A stretch of 64,000 nt of DNA from Chamaea fasciata (Eukaryota; Chordata; Aves; Passeriformes; Sylviidae): positions 8,276,013-8,340,012 of the forward strand of contig JARCOQ010000006.1 of assembly GCA_029207755.1 (NCBI GenBank), in the 5' to 3' direction. The notes under the pieces were generated by a model. The model saw only the letters and a list, made by a program, of their open reading frames with translations, made no database searches and was not told the origin of the DNA. Of this stretch, positions 46,908 through 59,359 are shown piece by piece. A program made the position numbers and the translations under genes. The first letter of the stretch is position 1. Each line of letters opens with the position of its first letter.

Positions 46908-46975
46908 AAATCATGGAATAGTTTAGGTGGGAAAATACCTTTAAAATCATCAAGTCCAACCCTCAAACCAGCACT
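46908..46975 (-). mobile_element. Short CR1 LINE 3'-end fragment
   Basis: AAATCATGGAATAGTTTAGG, then CTTTAAAATCATCAAGTCCA, ACCCTCAAACCAGCACTGTC: the 3'-terminal block of the same CR1 subfamily as 271-530. Homology fades near 46975. Only about 70 bp. Confidence 0.8.
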
Positions 46976-49679
46976 GTCACAACTGTTTCCCTGCCCTGTT
47001 GGAGGTGCTCCCCAGGGTTTTCTTTTATAGATGTGAGGGAGTTTGGCCATGTTGCTCCTGGCCCTGCTCAGTCCCATCAGCTGAAATCAAATAGGTTGAT
47101 CACGATAAATGTGCTGACATCCACGCTGTGTTTATCCCAGAAGAGAAAAAATGGGTATAAAGATGTCTTGGAATAAAGATATGTGTGCCTAACTCATCTG
47201 CTCAAGGTAGTTATCTGAAAGCACTGCAGTGCTAAGACACCTAATGGCAGTGAGGTATAAATCTTAATAGGAGTTTGAAAGTCTGGCAAAAGTTAATTCC
47301 AGAAATCCTCATCCTAAAGAACTCCTGGTGTGATTCCACTCTAACAACTTTACCTGCCTGAAAATGTCATATCTTTTTGAGTCAGTTCAGCTCAGGTTAT
47401 TATAATAACTCCTGATTTGGTCCAAGAAAATTTTTCCCCCAATTTTTTCATCTGTTTTAGAAAAGGATGAATTTCTTGCTGTACTTGCCCATCTTCCTCC
47501 ACAGACCAAAAAAAAAAAAAAAAAAAGGTAAAAAAAAGCCAGTGCACAATAAAAGGAAAAAAAGTGTTATATTTTATTCCAAGGATTTAACATTTGGGGG
47601 ACTTAATTAGGAGATGATATTGCTAATCTGAAATGGCCATAAGACATTTATTACTGTCAATGGGAGAGAGTGGCAAATACCATCCCACTCCGAAAATACA
47701 AAGCTGTGTGTCCTCTCCAGCTACAAGTATGTGCCTTGTAAATTGAATGCAAACTTGGGTTGCTGGTTTTATTCTGATTCTCCAGAGGATCTGACAAAAT
47801 GCAGTGAAGCAAAGTCCAGAGCATGACTGAAAAAAAGTAATAAACAGGTACTAGCACAGGGTGAAACAGAGAATATGTTCCCTTTTCCCAACAGATTTTA
47901 AGGTGCCATGTATTAAGGCATCTCTAGGTTATTAATCTTTAAAATGATAGAGAAAAAAAATTAACAGATACCTGAACATAATGTGTGCTCTAAGAGCATT
48001 GGACACATTTTCTTCTGGCCTTAACAACTATTTTTTTCTGAACCACTGCAACATTAGGGAAGCTTTTGGAGGATGCATGTCCTGAAAATTCAGGTCAGCT
48101 TAAAAGAACACTCCAAGGGCCTTGTGGTGGAGAACACACAGACATTTTTACATGGTCTGAGTACACAAGCTCCCATTCATAGACCTGAGTTAGCTAAACA
48201 GGCAATTGGTGAAACCAAAAGTATTTTTGTTTCAGTGACATGAATATCACCAAACACCCAACAAATGGTCACTGCAGAAGGCATGGAGTTCAATAGAGTC
48301 TGCATGGGCAAAGCCAAGCTATGCTGTGTGAGTCTCATCTGTCTCCAGTCAAAAGTCACTTATTAAATCCCAGTAAATGAGATTTGGAAGATTTGAATGT
48401 TCAGTGGAAGTCAGGGAGGGTTCCAGGGCCACATCCCAGGAGCAGAAGCCTTTTCTGAGTGTTTTCTGATGCAATAACCACTATTAGTGTCTGTCAGCTA
48501 AAGGAAGTTGTTTGATACTTCTAGCATCACTGCAGTTGCACCTTTTCATACTCTCATGTTGAGTCAGTTTCACTGTCCTGTCTAAAAGTTTTAATAGTTT
48601 GGGTGTTAAAATAAAGAGCATCCACTTTGTTAAAAACAGAAGTACAAACTTTGTAGGGGCACTCTGAAAATGAGCTGTCTGGGAACTGAGCTCAGAGTTT
48701 AGGGTGATATTTCTCACTACTATTCATTTAAAATAAGAAAAAAACCCTGCTCTGAACTATTATTCCAGAAAGCAAAAGCAGTCTTTGATAGGACCAGGAA
48801 GAGAAAACACACAATTTTGATTTATTCTCTGTTTTAAAGAACTTACATTTTCTGACTATTTATAATACAAAGCATTGACAAGTTTTGAGGAATTTCACTG
48901 ACTTTGGTTGTAAAGTTCAGCTGTTCCTGACTTACCTGTCATGTTTCTTTGCACAATTCTATTAGTTAATGTGGAAATGTTGAATTAATCAGACTTACAC
49001 TCTTTCTTAGCAGTCTCACCTAAAGAGTCTTTGCTATCTAAGGCATTTTCTGGGTTGCCAGCCCCACACTTGCCCCCCATCGCTATATGCAAAACTATAA
49101 TTTATTAAGCATTTCTTTTTCTAAGCAAGCTCTAGGTGGAGACATTTATCCATAAAATTATTTTCTTTAACAAAATTCATGAGATGAACAAACCACTCCC
49201 ATTTGAAAAAAAAAAAAAAAGCTTTGAGAATTCATTTTCAGACTCAAGCTTAATACAAAAATAATATAAATTATGAAGTGATAAAATTTAACACAAATGT
49301 CACTAAAAACAACAACAAACCTTTGCAAATGTTAAACTAAATCTGTGAATCAATGGTGTGGTACTACCCCATACATCTTTTTTTAAAAAAATTCAGATAA
49401 AAAAATATTATATATTCCCTTTTGATTTAAAGTGTAACCAGTGTTAAGATCAAATGAGAACTCAATTTTCTTTCTTAAAAACAACAATTGTTAAGTGACT
49501 GTCCTTAAAATGTTGGGAAGTCATTACATTTCTGAGGAAGATTCCCATAGTTATTTAATAAATAATGAGATCATTCTATTTAGTGAACATTTTGTTTGTG
49601 CCCTTCCTCTAAGGAGCTGTGATCTGTGGAGCACCTAATTTAATTTATCATCCAGCACTTGTGTTGTCATTAAATATAA
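46976..49679. other. Unique AT-rich sequence, no gene seen
   Basis: A 19-base A run lies at 47508-47526 and a shorter one near 49206. No repeat family or exon recognised. Confidence 0.6.
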
Positions 49680-50075
49680 CAACTCCTGAGAGCCTTGTGT
49701 GGCTGTGGGATGACCCTGGCTGGACACCAGGTGCCCACCAAATCTGCTCCATCACTTCCCTCCCCAGCTGGACAGGGGTGAGAAAAACCAAGGAAAAGCT
49801 CTTGGGTCAAATAAAGGCAGGGGGAGATCACTCCGCAGTTACTGTCACTGGAAAAACAGACTCTACTGGGGGAAATTAATTTGTTACCAGTCACATCAGA
49901 GTAGGGTGATGAGAAATAAACCCAAATCTTAAAAACACCTCCTTCCCACCCCTCTCTTCTTCACAGGCTCAAATTCACTCCCAGATTCCCTGCTTCCTTG
50001 ACTCCAGTGGCAGAGGGGGCTGGGCAATGGGGACTGTGGTCACTTCACCACACCCTGTCTCTGCTGCCCCTTCCA
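49680..50075. mobile_element. Fragment of an old avian LTR retrotransposon
   Basis: The block GGGATGACCCTGGCTGGACA, CAGGTGCCCACCAAATCTGC, CTCCCCAGCTGGACAGGGGT, AGATCACTCCGCAGTTACTG, AAACAGACTCTACTGGGGGA, GAGAAATAAACCCAAATC, and TTCACAGGCTCAAATTCACT matches, in order, a sequence I have met repeatedly across bird genomes and associate with endogenous retrovirus (ERVL-type) elements. This copy lacks the tandem CGTGGGTCC/CACGGG array that normally follows. I cannot set the orientation or the exact ends. There is no open gag or pol frame. Confidence 0.6.
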
Positions 50076-51611
50076 TGGAAACCCAACACACCTCCTTATC
50101 CCTACAAATATCCCTGGTGCTTCCCCTGTTGCCACAGCCTTCCCTAGAAAACAATTTCTTGGCTCTCTAACATGCAGTGGGTGAATACAACATGTTGTCC
50201 AGTCTGACTCTCCTAACAGTTCATTTTATTTAATGCTCCTGTGTAGTGAAAGAGGAAGTCTTATGATTACATATACATAATTGCCTTTTGCATAATTTTC
50301 TACATTATATCTTCGTTAAAACATAAAATGTTTAAAGAGAGAATTATTCCCTCTCCATTTTTATTGACTTAAACTCTCCCCTTTTCTCACAATCTAAAGG
50401 AGGACAAGACTGTTTAAAACATCAAAAAAACATGAGAAATCATTGAATGTAGGAATGAATACACAGCATTTGTTCTCCAGATGCTGACTGTGCAAATTCA
50501 GGTTCCTGATAGAAATCTTAAAATCCATTATGATAAAGAGGACAGGAATCTTCAGGGAAAAAAAAATCTGCATTAGGAATTTCATATCTCTCCCAGTCTC
50601 AGTCACCTCTGTGCAGGAATTAGTCACCTCTGGGCCTTTGATTGCATGGTCTGAAACCTCCACTGTGTTTAAGGAACTTTTCTAAATGAAGAATATACAA
50701 GTTGTTAAATAAGCACTCTGTGGGTTACTACACAAATCCATAATGAAAAAAATCTCTTATGCAGCTGATTTACTCTGCCAGTCAAACAATTGTAAGAAAC
50801 ACTTGCAAAGATGGCAAAAGTTTGTAAAATATTTCAGGGAAAAGCTTTGAGTATCCACTTTGTTTTGTATTATTTAAAATATTTAGTCATTTTTCAACTC
50901 CATTTTTCCTGTTTCTATAAAAACCCACAAAATCAACCAACCAACCAACCAACAAGAAAGTAACACCTAAACTGCTCCATGGCTTTAAATTCAGCACAGA
51001 CAGGGCAAGTCTTGCATGCTTTCACTTCCCCCCATATTGCTCATGATAGCTGGTAATGAGCAGTGCCAGCACTGACTCTGATTAGGCAAATGAATCCAGA
51101 AAGATAAAAATCAAGTTCAATTCTCAGGAAGTTGGCAACACCCAACAACAGGGAAAAAAAGTTAAAAAAATCACTTCTGTAAAGTCTCAGCATCTTTCAG
51201 GCATCACTGTTTTCATTCTGGTCTCTGTACTTAGGATTTTACAAGCAGATTGATGTGTGGTTTCAAGATATTTAATAATGGGTCCTTAAAGCTGGTCCAC
51301 ATTACCAGCTCTTCTCTCACCTTCACCTGGATGCAATAACTGTTGTCTACTGCATTCAGCAAAAAAGTGCTCCATGCTGTTGCACAGGGTTCTCATCAGG
51401 TTGTTGATTAGTTCTGATATATTGACCCACTAGGCTGTGAAACAAGCCTTGCAGAGAAAGCATGCTTTACTTTCCTTTTTATGTTATTTTATAGATCTCC
51501 ATCAGTTTCTTGGTGTTGCTCCCAAAAAACCCGAATGAGAGCCACAGAAAAGTTGATGCTCATGAAGAGGAGAGCAGCCAGGGCAGCTTGAGAGGAAGTA
51601 GCTAGAGGGGT
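50076..51611. other. Unique sequence, no gene seen
   Basis: Contains a (CCAA)5 microsatellite at 50936-50953. No exon or transposon recognised. Confidence 0.6.
50936..50953. repeat. (CCAA)n microsatellite
   Basis: About five CCAA/AACC units. Confidence 0.85.
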
Positions 51612-51860
51612 CACAGAATCACAGAATACCCTGAGTTGGAAGGGATTCACCAGGATCATTGAGTCCAACTCCTGACAGAAGAACCTAAAGAATCCCACCC
51701 TGTGCACAAGAGCATTGTCCAAACACTCCTTGAGTTCTTTCAGGTTGGTGCTGTGACCACTGCCCTGGGGAGCCTGTTCAGTGCCCAGCCACCCTCTGGT
51801 GGAAGAACCTTTTCTCTTGATATCCAACCCAAACCTCCCCTGACGCAGCTTGCTGCCATA
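51612..51860 (-). mobile_element. CR1 LINE 3'-end fragment, 'CATTGTCCAAACACTC' subfamily
   Basis: Reverse complement of CR1 with a clean two-unit tail (CACAGAATCACAGAAT, 51612-51627), then GAGTTGGAAGGGATTCACCA, TTGAGTCCAACTCCTGAC, AGAGCATTGTCCAAACACTC, GGTGCTGTGACCACTGCCCT, and CCTGTTCAGTGCCCAGCCAC through to GATATCCAACCCAAACCTC and CCTGACGCAGCTTG. Same subfamily as 41868-42165 and better preserved. The minus-strand open frame (to 51489) runs through this fragment into unique DNA and is not a gene. Confidence 0.95.
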
Positions 51861-54029
51861 GAATGAAAGTTATTGTTATCACCTTGTCCTGTGATAAAAC
51901 ACAGACAAATCAGAGAGACATTGAACTTCCCATCTTCCTTGGAAAGGCTCAGTTTCTTCAGACTTCTTCTGTCTGGCAAATTAATCTAATTTTAAAATCT
52001 TCATATTAAATAAGAGTACAGCTCTATTCACAACAGCAATGCATATATTTCACTTAATGTATGCTTCATCTTTTCCTCTCTCTTAATTGGAACTGACTGA
52101 TGCTTCTTGCCCAATTTCTTGGCTCTCTAGTGCACTCACATCACTGAGAATGTTCATACAAACAATTACCAGTGTTACTTGAAAATGCATCTCTCTGCCA
52201 TGCACATGATAGGAAGATGCTGTGACTTCATTCAGCAGTTTCTTTGTTCAGCCATGGACCCTGGTGCTGAATGGAGTTTGCCAGTGTTTCCACGGAAACC
52301 AATCAAAATTCATAAAAAGACTGATTTGACTAGTCCCAACCAGCAGTGCCTTACTTCATTTGAGGGCCCAACAGCAAAAGATACCACTTTTATCTACTTG
52401 AAAAAGAGAGTCGATTAAATTGTTGCATCTGGGTTTAATGGTGGCAAGGAAAACAACTTTATCCAGCAGATTGTAGGCAGGTTGTCTCTTCATCCTTGAC
52501 GGCAACCTCCAGCTCCACAGCTCTGTGCACATTCCAGTGCCTCTGGAGCACCTGCAGCAAAGCAGCACAGTGGAGACAGTCCCAAGTCCTCCCCTTTCCT
52601 GCCTCTTTGCCCTCTGTGCAAATTTACAATAAGTTCTTACTCATCAGATCATAATATTCCAGCTGGGGGAATTTGATACTGAATTATTCAGTTCTTACTT
52701 ACCCTCATTTTACCTGTCTTTTAACAGCCAGTCTTAATTTGTATTCTTTTTCTTCCAGCTGGAGGAAGAAGCTGCATAAAGTTTTATGCCAGACTTCATT
52801 TACTGTCTTGTACATTGTTGCAGTAATAAACTCAGCATGATTGCATGCATTTATTAATTTAGAGCTTTGAAATGGGACCATTTACATGTATGATGTATCG
52901 TCAGTTTAAACCTTCTTACAGCCAGTTCCGTCTGACCCAGAGAAAAGCTGTGTTCTGCAGTGACCTAAAAGAACTGCATCCCAAACTTCACTATAGAGGC
53001 TCTGCTACTGGATTGGATGAGAAAAAACAGCAGAGAGAAATGAAAAAGGATGGAGAAGAGAGGACATAGAGGTTTAACAGAAAGCTCTTCATGATGCCAT
53101 GGGGAAAGGTCACCTCACTGGCTTTGTGGAGAAATAAGTGCAGTGAGGAGAACCAATTGTCCCCTGAACTGACGTGGTAATTGACCCACATGGGTCATTC
53201 CTGCCCTAAACAGCTCTGAAGAGTTAGAGGCACTCTGTTGCTTTGACTAAAATTCTGGAAATAAGCAGCTGAAATCCATTTAAATCTGGTTTATGCACCC
53301 AAATACTGCTTTTTATCTGGGCTATTAGTCATCTTAACATCAGGTGAAGAGCTATTTGTTATTTAAATAGCTTAAACTCCTTGTAAAATAGCGGGTCTGC
53401 CTCTATATTTCTTTCTCTTAATCTGCAGTTCTCACCTTTATGTTTATGATTTTTTAGCTATAAAAGGAGCTGCACCCAAACATCACTTTAAAGTTTGGAA
53501 AAGTTTGCACTTGAGTCCCACTGTGATGCAACACACTTTCAAAGAATGTGCCTTCACTCTCACAACAAAGGCATATCCATTTTTTGTAGTCAAAGGACCT
53601 TTAAAGAAATTTCCTTTAATAAGGGTATACACTATGGAGTTCAGACAGAAAGAAAGGGACCCTCAGGAAAATTTATCACTGGAATAATGGGAAAATGCCA
53701 AGACTAACTCCTCCACAGGGTAAAAATATACCACCTTTGTCCCAGTTCTGCAAACATATTGGTGAATAAATCAGTATGGGGGGATGACCCCACTCAAGGC
53801 ATTGGGATCAAAGTGATGTTTGAAGAAATAATCCAAGTTATGAGCCCTTGGAGAATCAGAGCACACTGGCTAAAGACAGTCTGGTTATTTTGTCATCTCA
53901 AAGCTCTTACTGAGCTTTATCAACGCTGCTAAACCAGGGGGAAACAATTACAAGTTTTCAAGGATAGTCCAGGTTTCTTGGCGTACAGGTGGTACTGTGC
54001 AGGGGCAAAAAGAAATGTTCATGAAAGGC
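51861..54029. other. Unique sequence, no gene seen
   Basis: No repeat or exon recognised. Short open frames (for example 52872-53069, 53495-53707) lack domain or splice support. Confidence 0.6.
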
Positions 54030-54580
54030 AGTGTGGGCAGGTAAGGGAGGGGACTCTGCCCCTCTGCCCTGCTCAGGTGAGACCCCACCTGCAGAGCTGT
54101 GTCCAGCTCTGGGGCCCAGCACGGGAAGGATCTGGAGCTGCTGAAGTGAACCTGGAGGAGGCACCAAGGTCAGAGGGATGGAGCAGCTCTGCTGTGAGGA
54201 AAGGCTGGGAGAGTTGGGATTGTTCAGCCCAGAGAAGAAAGGGCTGTGGGGTAACCTCATTGTGGCCTCCCAGTGCCTGAAGGAAATCCACAAGAGAGGT
54301 TGGACGAGAGTATTTGCAAGAGCGTGGAGTGGCTTCAAACTGAAAGAGGGCAAGTTTAGATTGGAAATTAGGAAAAAATGTTCTCTGTGAGGCTGGTGAG
54401 GCCCTGAGACAGGCTGCCCAGAGAAGCTGTGGACGCCTCATCCCTGAAAGTGTCCAAGGCCAAGCTGGACAGGGCTTGGAAAAAGCTGGGATAGTGGAAG
54501 GTACCCTGCCCATGGAATGAACAATGTGGTTTTTAAGATCCCTTCCAACCCAAACCAGCATCTGATCCTTTGATTCTCCG
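54030..54580 (+). mobile_element. CR1 LINE 3' region with broken ORF2 C-terminus
   Basis: The longest CR1 here, plus-sense. It enters in ORF2 at GTGAGACCCCACCTGCAGAG and continues through CTGTGAGGAAAGGCTGGGAG, GATTGTTCAGCCCAGAGAAG, AAGTTTAGATTGGAAATTAG, AGGCTGCCCAGAGAAGCTGT, GTGTCCAAGGCCAAGCTGGA, then ATCCCTTCCAACCCAAACCA and a worn tail near 54578. The ORF2 C-terminal protein pattern is visible in two frames: VRPHL..CVQLW near 54075-54115 and EERL.ELGLFS.EK...GFKLKEG.FRLEIRK from 54178 to about 54380. A frameshift between them and a stop after the second show it is dead. The catalytic part of reverse transcriptase is absent through 5' truncation. Confidence 0.95.
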
Positions 54581-55646
54581 TGTACAACATGGGTCAATGC
54601 ATACTCGGATTTATTGGGATGGGGAAGGGTTTTAGGCCACAGACTACTCTGCCCTCAAAACCTCTGTCTCCATCCCTAACATGGCAAGTGAACAGCTGAC
54701 TTCTCTCAGGGAGAAAATCTCACAAAAAGCAGAACTGGTCTGCCTCAACCAGTACTTTATGGAAACTTAAAAACAAATCAACACTCCACACATTTTCACA
54801 ATGCCTACAAAATGCAGTTCTAAATTCCTCTGCATGGCTGTCATACAACCCATATTCTTGCTTCTTGCATTTGTCATATTAATAAATACAAACTCATATT
54901 CCCTGGTCAATGGGCACACCACTTGTTAATTTCTTTGTTTCTTAACTTGCTTCTTGATGTTTGATGTTTTGTTTTAAAAATTAGTATTGATAGCCATCAC
55001 TTGCAAAAATGAGTTTTTAAAATATAGATGGCTAAACTTTCCAGCTTTTGGAGCAGCAATGAAAATAGAAGAAGGAATAGTAATTTTAGAGAAAAAAAAT
55101 ATTCTCTTTGGAAGCAAGGGCAGTCAGTGTTAATGGCTTTAAAATCTTTTCCTTCTACAATTAATAACCCAGTGACATGGATCTTTTCAGGCTATTACTG
55201 AAGAACTGTGTGTTTGATACCACTGGCGTCACTTTAACAAATTGTTGTATGAAATAGCCCTTCAGAGCTTTTGTTGATTGATAACTGAGTTAAAGAAACT
55301 TCCTTTTGTGGAAAAAAGAGAGTGAGGTGGAGGGATGCAAATGACTTCTAACTGCAGATCAGAAAAGGGCCACTCCATCATTCTGTCTGCAGCTTGTCAA
55401 CATAAATTTCAGTAAGTGTTCTTAAAAAAAAAAAAAAAGAAGAAATAAAGGAAGAAAATGAAGGACTGAGAGTGCCATTTTAAACATCAATATTTCAAAT
55501 AAGTTCCCACATAGTTTACACAGCAGGCTTAAGTTTTGCATAAATTAATGGAGTGAATTTTTTCAAACTCGTGATAGCTTTGACTGATATTCAACAACTG
55601 CTGTGCATCATTTCTACTTTAAAGATTCCTCTAATATGAAAACCAT

Positions 55647-55650
<4 letters not shown>

Positions 55651-55705
<55 letters not shown>

Positions 55706-55709
55706 TTTT
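55651..55709. repeat. (TA)n microsatellite ending in poly-T
   Basis: About 23 TA units (55651-55697) followed by a 13-base T run. Likely length-polymorphic. Confidence 0.95.
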
Positions 55710-57322
55710 AATTTTTATGCTTTGCTTTTCCTCCCCCTTCCAGCACCAGGACTCAGCTGTTGCTTTACAGACTTATGGCAGGGCACAGGTTTATGTGCTT
55801 GCAGAAAGTTCAGCTCCATAAACCTGTTCTGGAGAGCAGAACCTATAAATGCTGCCCTGCACAGACCACTGAGGGTTATGCCTCTGTCATATTTACTGGG
55901 CTAGATGGAGATGAATCATTAAAGCAATATCTCTAGGTAAAGGAAGAAGATTTTGTCTTTCAAATCCTCTTGTAGGGAAAGGACAGCTCACCTGGAGCAA
56001 GATTAAGTCAATACAGAAGTTTTCACCTCTGAAAAAATGTTAAAATTTGAGGCGTGATACAGCATGCTTTGATATCTTTGGCTTTAATTTAGTAAACATT
56101 TCTAGATGCTAGAATAATTTCATTTCCAGAAGATGAAAAATGTCCCAGTCAGAGTAAGAGACTTCGAACAATCTTATTATTTAATTCCTAAGACAGGAAG
56201 CAAGCATTAAATACAGGCATTACCCAGCATTTAAGTAGCATGAGAATTCACTGTCAGTCCTTATGGAGTAGGTCATCTTTAACAGCAGGAGAGGAAAGCA
56301 AGCAAGGAGGCAGAATTTGAGAAAAAGCTGATTTAAATAATCTCAGTGTATAATTTTAGCCGGTGGAAGAGACATCTTCAAAATTTCTCCTGCTTTGGAC
56401 AAAGCTATTACCAAAGAAAATTCCAGGCCTGTGTATTGCTGCCCACTGAAACTTCACAGTCCAGTAATTATGAGACACAAAGTTGGAGAAGTACAACTGT
56501 GTTTGTAACAGGTTTGACCTATGGCTACAGCACAAAAGCTGCCTGTCTGAAAGACTGGGAGGAAGTTTTACAGTGAGTACAGGCTGGGTTTTTAAATCTC
56601 TGATGAAATGATTGTTTCATTTAAAAGTTGCATTGCGGGCAGGCCAAGAGCTCTGTGTATTTAAGGTTGCCTGACACTTTCCATTACAAGGACCTGTTTT
56701 CAGACACTCATACCTTTGACAAATGTGAACGGTTTGGACTGAAATATCTTGTGCCAGGTGTCTGCCTCAGACATTAATTCTGCAAGGAAATTATGTCAAG
56801 GAAAGTTTAATGTTTTTCAAGTATGAGGCAAGGAAAAAATACTGTGTTTTATTCTTAGTGAAAATAGGGGCAATTTTTTTTGGACTCTTAAGCAGAAGTG
56901 CATCTATCTTGCAGAAGAATTACTCAATGTTTGTTGGGAGGTCTTTTCTGTTTATCAGTGTTTTGTGATCAACCACTTAAAAGTGGGTATTCTGCCTCTT
57001 TAAAGTCACAGCTTGGGATGGACTTGCAAAAAACCTACTACCAAGATATCCTCATAGAACATGTTCCTGCTGAGGGTTGCTGTTGACAAGGAAATAAATT
57101 CCTGAAATTTTAGTCCTTGATTGATTTTGAGCCAAGCAGGACATGGTTCTGACATTACATTGAGGTCCAGGAAGATCTTTGCCATGGTTTTGGAATGGTA
57201 TTCTCCAATTTAGTGCAGAAAGTTGGACTTGCTTTATTTCAGGTATTTCTTATTACTTGGGGGTTGCTTTTTACTATTATGGGTTTTCTTAAATCCAGTT
57301 ATTGGAATATAGTGTACAGTAT

Positions 57323-57350
57323 CTGTCTGTCCATCCATCAATCCATCCAT
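57323..57350. repeat. (CCAT)n microsatellite
   Basis: CTGTCTGTCCATCCATCAAT followed by CCATCCAT: an interrupted tetranucleotide repeat. Confidence 0.75.
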
Positions 57351-57975
57351 GAAGGACATGAAGTATCCCCTGTTCCCAGCCAGTTTCTAGAACTTTTACC
57401 TTTTTCTGTGCAGCAATATAGTGTCAGTTTGTTCTTAATGAAATGCTTTGTTTCTCTGCTGAGCCCAAGTTCTATATCCAGGGACAGCCAATGTCCCTGC
57501 AGGATTTTCCAAATTCCTTTTGCCAAGGCAATTACACTGGAAAGGCAGAAGTGTGGGTGGAGTCAGATCAGATGGATGTGTATGTGACTCATGTTTGAAT
57601 GGACCTTGAACCACTCTCTGGGCCCAGTGATGCAGAAGAATTTCAATTTTCCTGTTTTGCTCCTGCAGTTGGTTCTTGATCTGCTTCCACAACCATGCTG
57701 TGAACCTGAACCTCTGACAGGTCTGGGGAAAAAAATGCATCTTAAGTTGTCATCAGGGCATTCAGATCACAACAGACTTCTGTGTGAAAGATTTTGGGGA
57801 GTTACTTTCACATTTGGTATTTTTTGTAGTGGGAGGTTGGCTAAACATTGGTGAAAAATATCCCAGGTAGGATTAAGCCCATGTCACAGGGTAAAAGGAC
57901 AGGGACATTCATCTTCCAAGAGTTCTTTGAGCCCTGTTCCTTGGGATTTTGAGGTTCAGTGACCAACACTGACAC

Positions 57976-58008
57976 TGAATTTACATTGAATTTACATTGA
58001 ATTTACAT
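57976..58008. repeat. Three perfect 11-bp tandem repeats
   Basis: TGAATTTACAT occurs at 57976-57986, 57987-57997 and 57998-58008 with no mismatch: a recent small tandem expansion. Confidence 0.95.
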
Positions 58009-59354
58009 GCCGCTTGGTGCTATGGGCTGTGGTTTTACAGAATGGTTGAGAATCCTTGCATGGAATTAGATCAAAATTAAGGCAATTAGAGATGTTTGCA
58101 AATGAACAGCTTGCCTCAACTCTCATTATGACTACCAGAGCCCTGGAGATGGATTCACATGACTGAAGGTAAGTGCCCAGGGCTGTTTTAGATATCCTGA
58201 CATACTCAGTGACTTTTTTTGAAGTCCAGTAGATGTACAGGTGTCACTTTGCTATTGCAATTTAGAAAATTTAGTTTTATCTGTGTGAATCCTTCTGTGC
58301 TGATATGGTGATAATCAATCCAGCCCATTCAGGAGCAACTTTTATTCTCATGCTTCTAATTTAAAAATATTTTGTTCCTTTATTCAGAAAAGAAATGATG
58401 TCCTTACTTTGTGGCCATAAATATTTTGGGGTTAAGCTTATATGGAGGACTTCTCTTGGGAGTTTTGTTTTTGTAGGGCTAAAGTTCTTTGAAATCTTTC
58501 AGTTTCATTTTTCTATTACTTTCATCTTTCTATTAAGAAGTATTAATGGAATGATAACTTAGTTCCTTTTTTTTTTTTTTCTCTAAATATGGACAAAATG
58601 TTTCTATTCCTTACTTTATAAAATGTAAATAGGCTGAAATAAAAAAGAATCAGCATGCCTTTGGAGATTGGCCTTTTTGAGTTTAAATGTCCCAATTAAA
58701 ACCTAGTGCTTGCTTCAAAACATCTGGTGAGTTTATGAGAATTCATATATTCCAGAGATCTGAAAATTCATAGGAACATATTTTATTGCACTGTTCCTGT
58801 GAAATACAATGTAGACAGAAATATTGCCCCCTTGCCTCAGCAGGCTTGACAAAAGAGAAAAATAGGGCCACAAAAATTTCCAACAGGTTTGGAAATTTAT
58901 CTGATCTGTGGAAGATAGTCCTAAGAGGAAGAGAGATGTCCTGTGAGGTGATTTAGATCCAAGTTTTTAAAGATATATGGATATTGGTCTGCTTTGCAGA
59001 GGGAGTGAAGCTGAATGCTGGTTCCCGGTGTATGAACTCCACAAGCAGTTCGACCTGGAGGTGTGGAAAGAGGTCACTTGGTGCCCAGATCTGGTGTTCA
59101 GAGGTGGGACACATGGACTGGTGCCTCCCAGGCATGACGACACCTGTGAATTTGGTCTCTTGCTTCCTGTTCTGGGTTCCCAGTTAAAGGTGGGTCCCAC
59201 TCCTTTCTCTTCCAGTCACAGGGAACAAAGAGGGGCTTCAGCCTTTGATGAACTCACAGCTGTTGATATGCAAGTATTTAAGTTGGGTTTTCTGGAGAGT
59301 GTTTTGGAGCCTGTTCTCTGTCACTGCCTTTCTCTGCGACTACAAACAAGTAAA

Positions 59355-59359
59355 TTTAC
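59355..59359. repeat. Target-site duplication (left) TTTAC
   Basis: Matches 60129-60133 (TTCAC) at 4 of 5 positions. Confidence 0.6.

Larger units (their letters stand above)
54581..59354. other. Unique sequence, no gene seen
   Basis: Apart from the simple repeats listed separately I see no exon or transposon. A T run lies near 58567. The open frame at 58977-59513 runs across the boundary of the LTR that begins at 59360, so it is not a native protein. Confidence 0.6.

Noticed and set aside
51489..51827. 112-codon minus-strand frame
   Set aside because: It runs through the CR1 at 51612-51860 into unrelated DNA.
54073..54597. 174-codon minus-strand open frame
   Set aside because: It is antisense to the CR1 at 54030-54580; the real remnant is the plus-strand ORF2 C-terminus.
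55603..55821. Tyrosine-isoleucine repeat protein
   Set aside because: It is a translation of the (TA)n microsatellite.
57195..57587. 130-codon plus-strand hydrophobic frame
   Set aside because: Composition reflects T-rich DNA; the opposite strand is also open, and no family is recognised.
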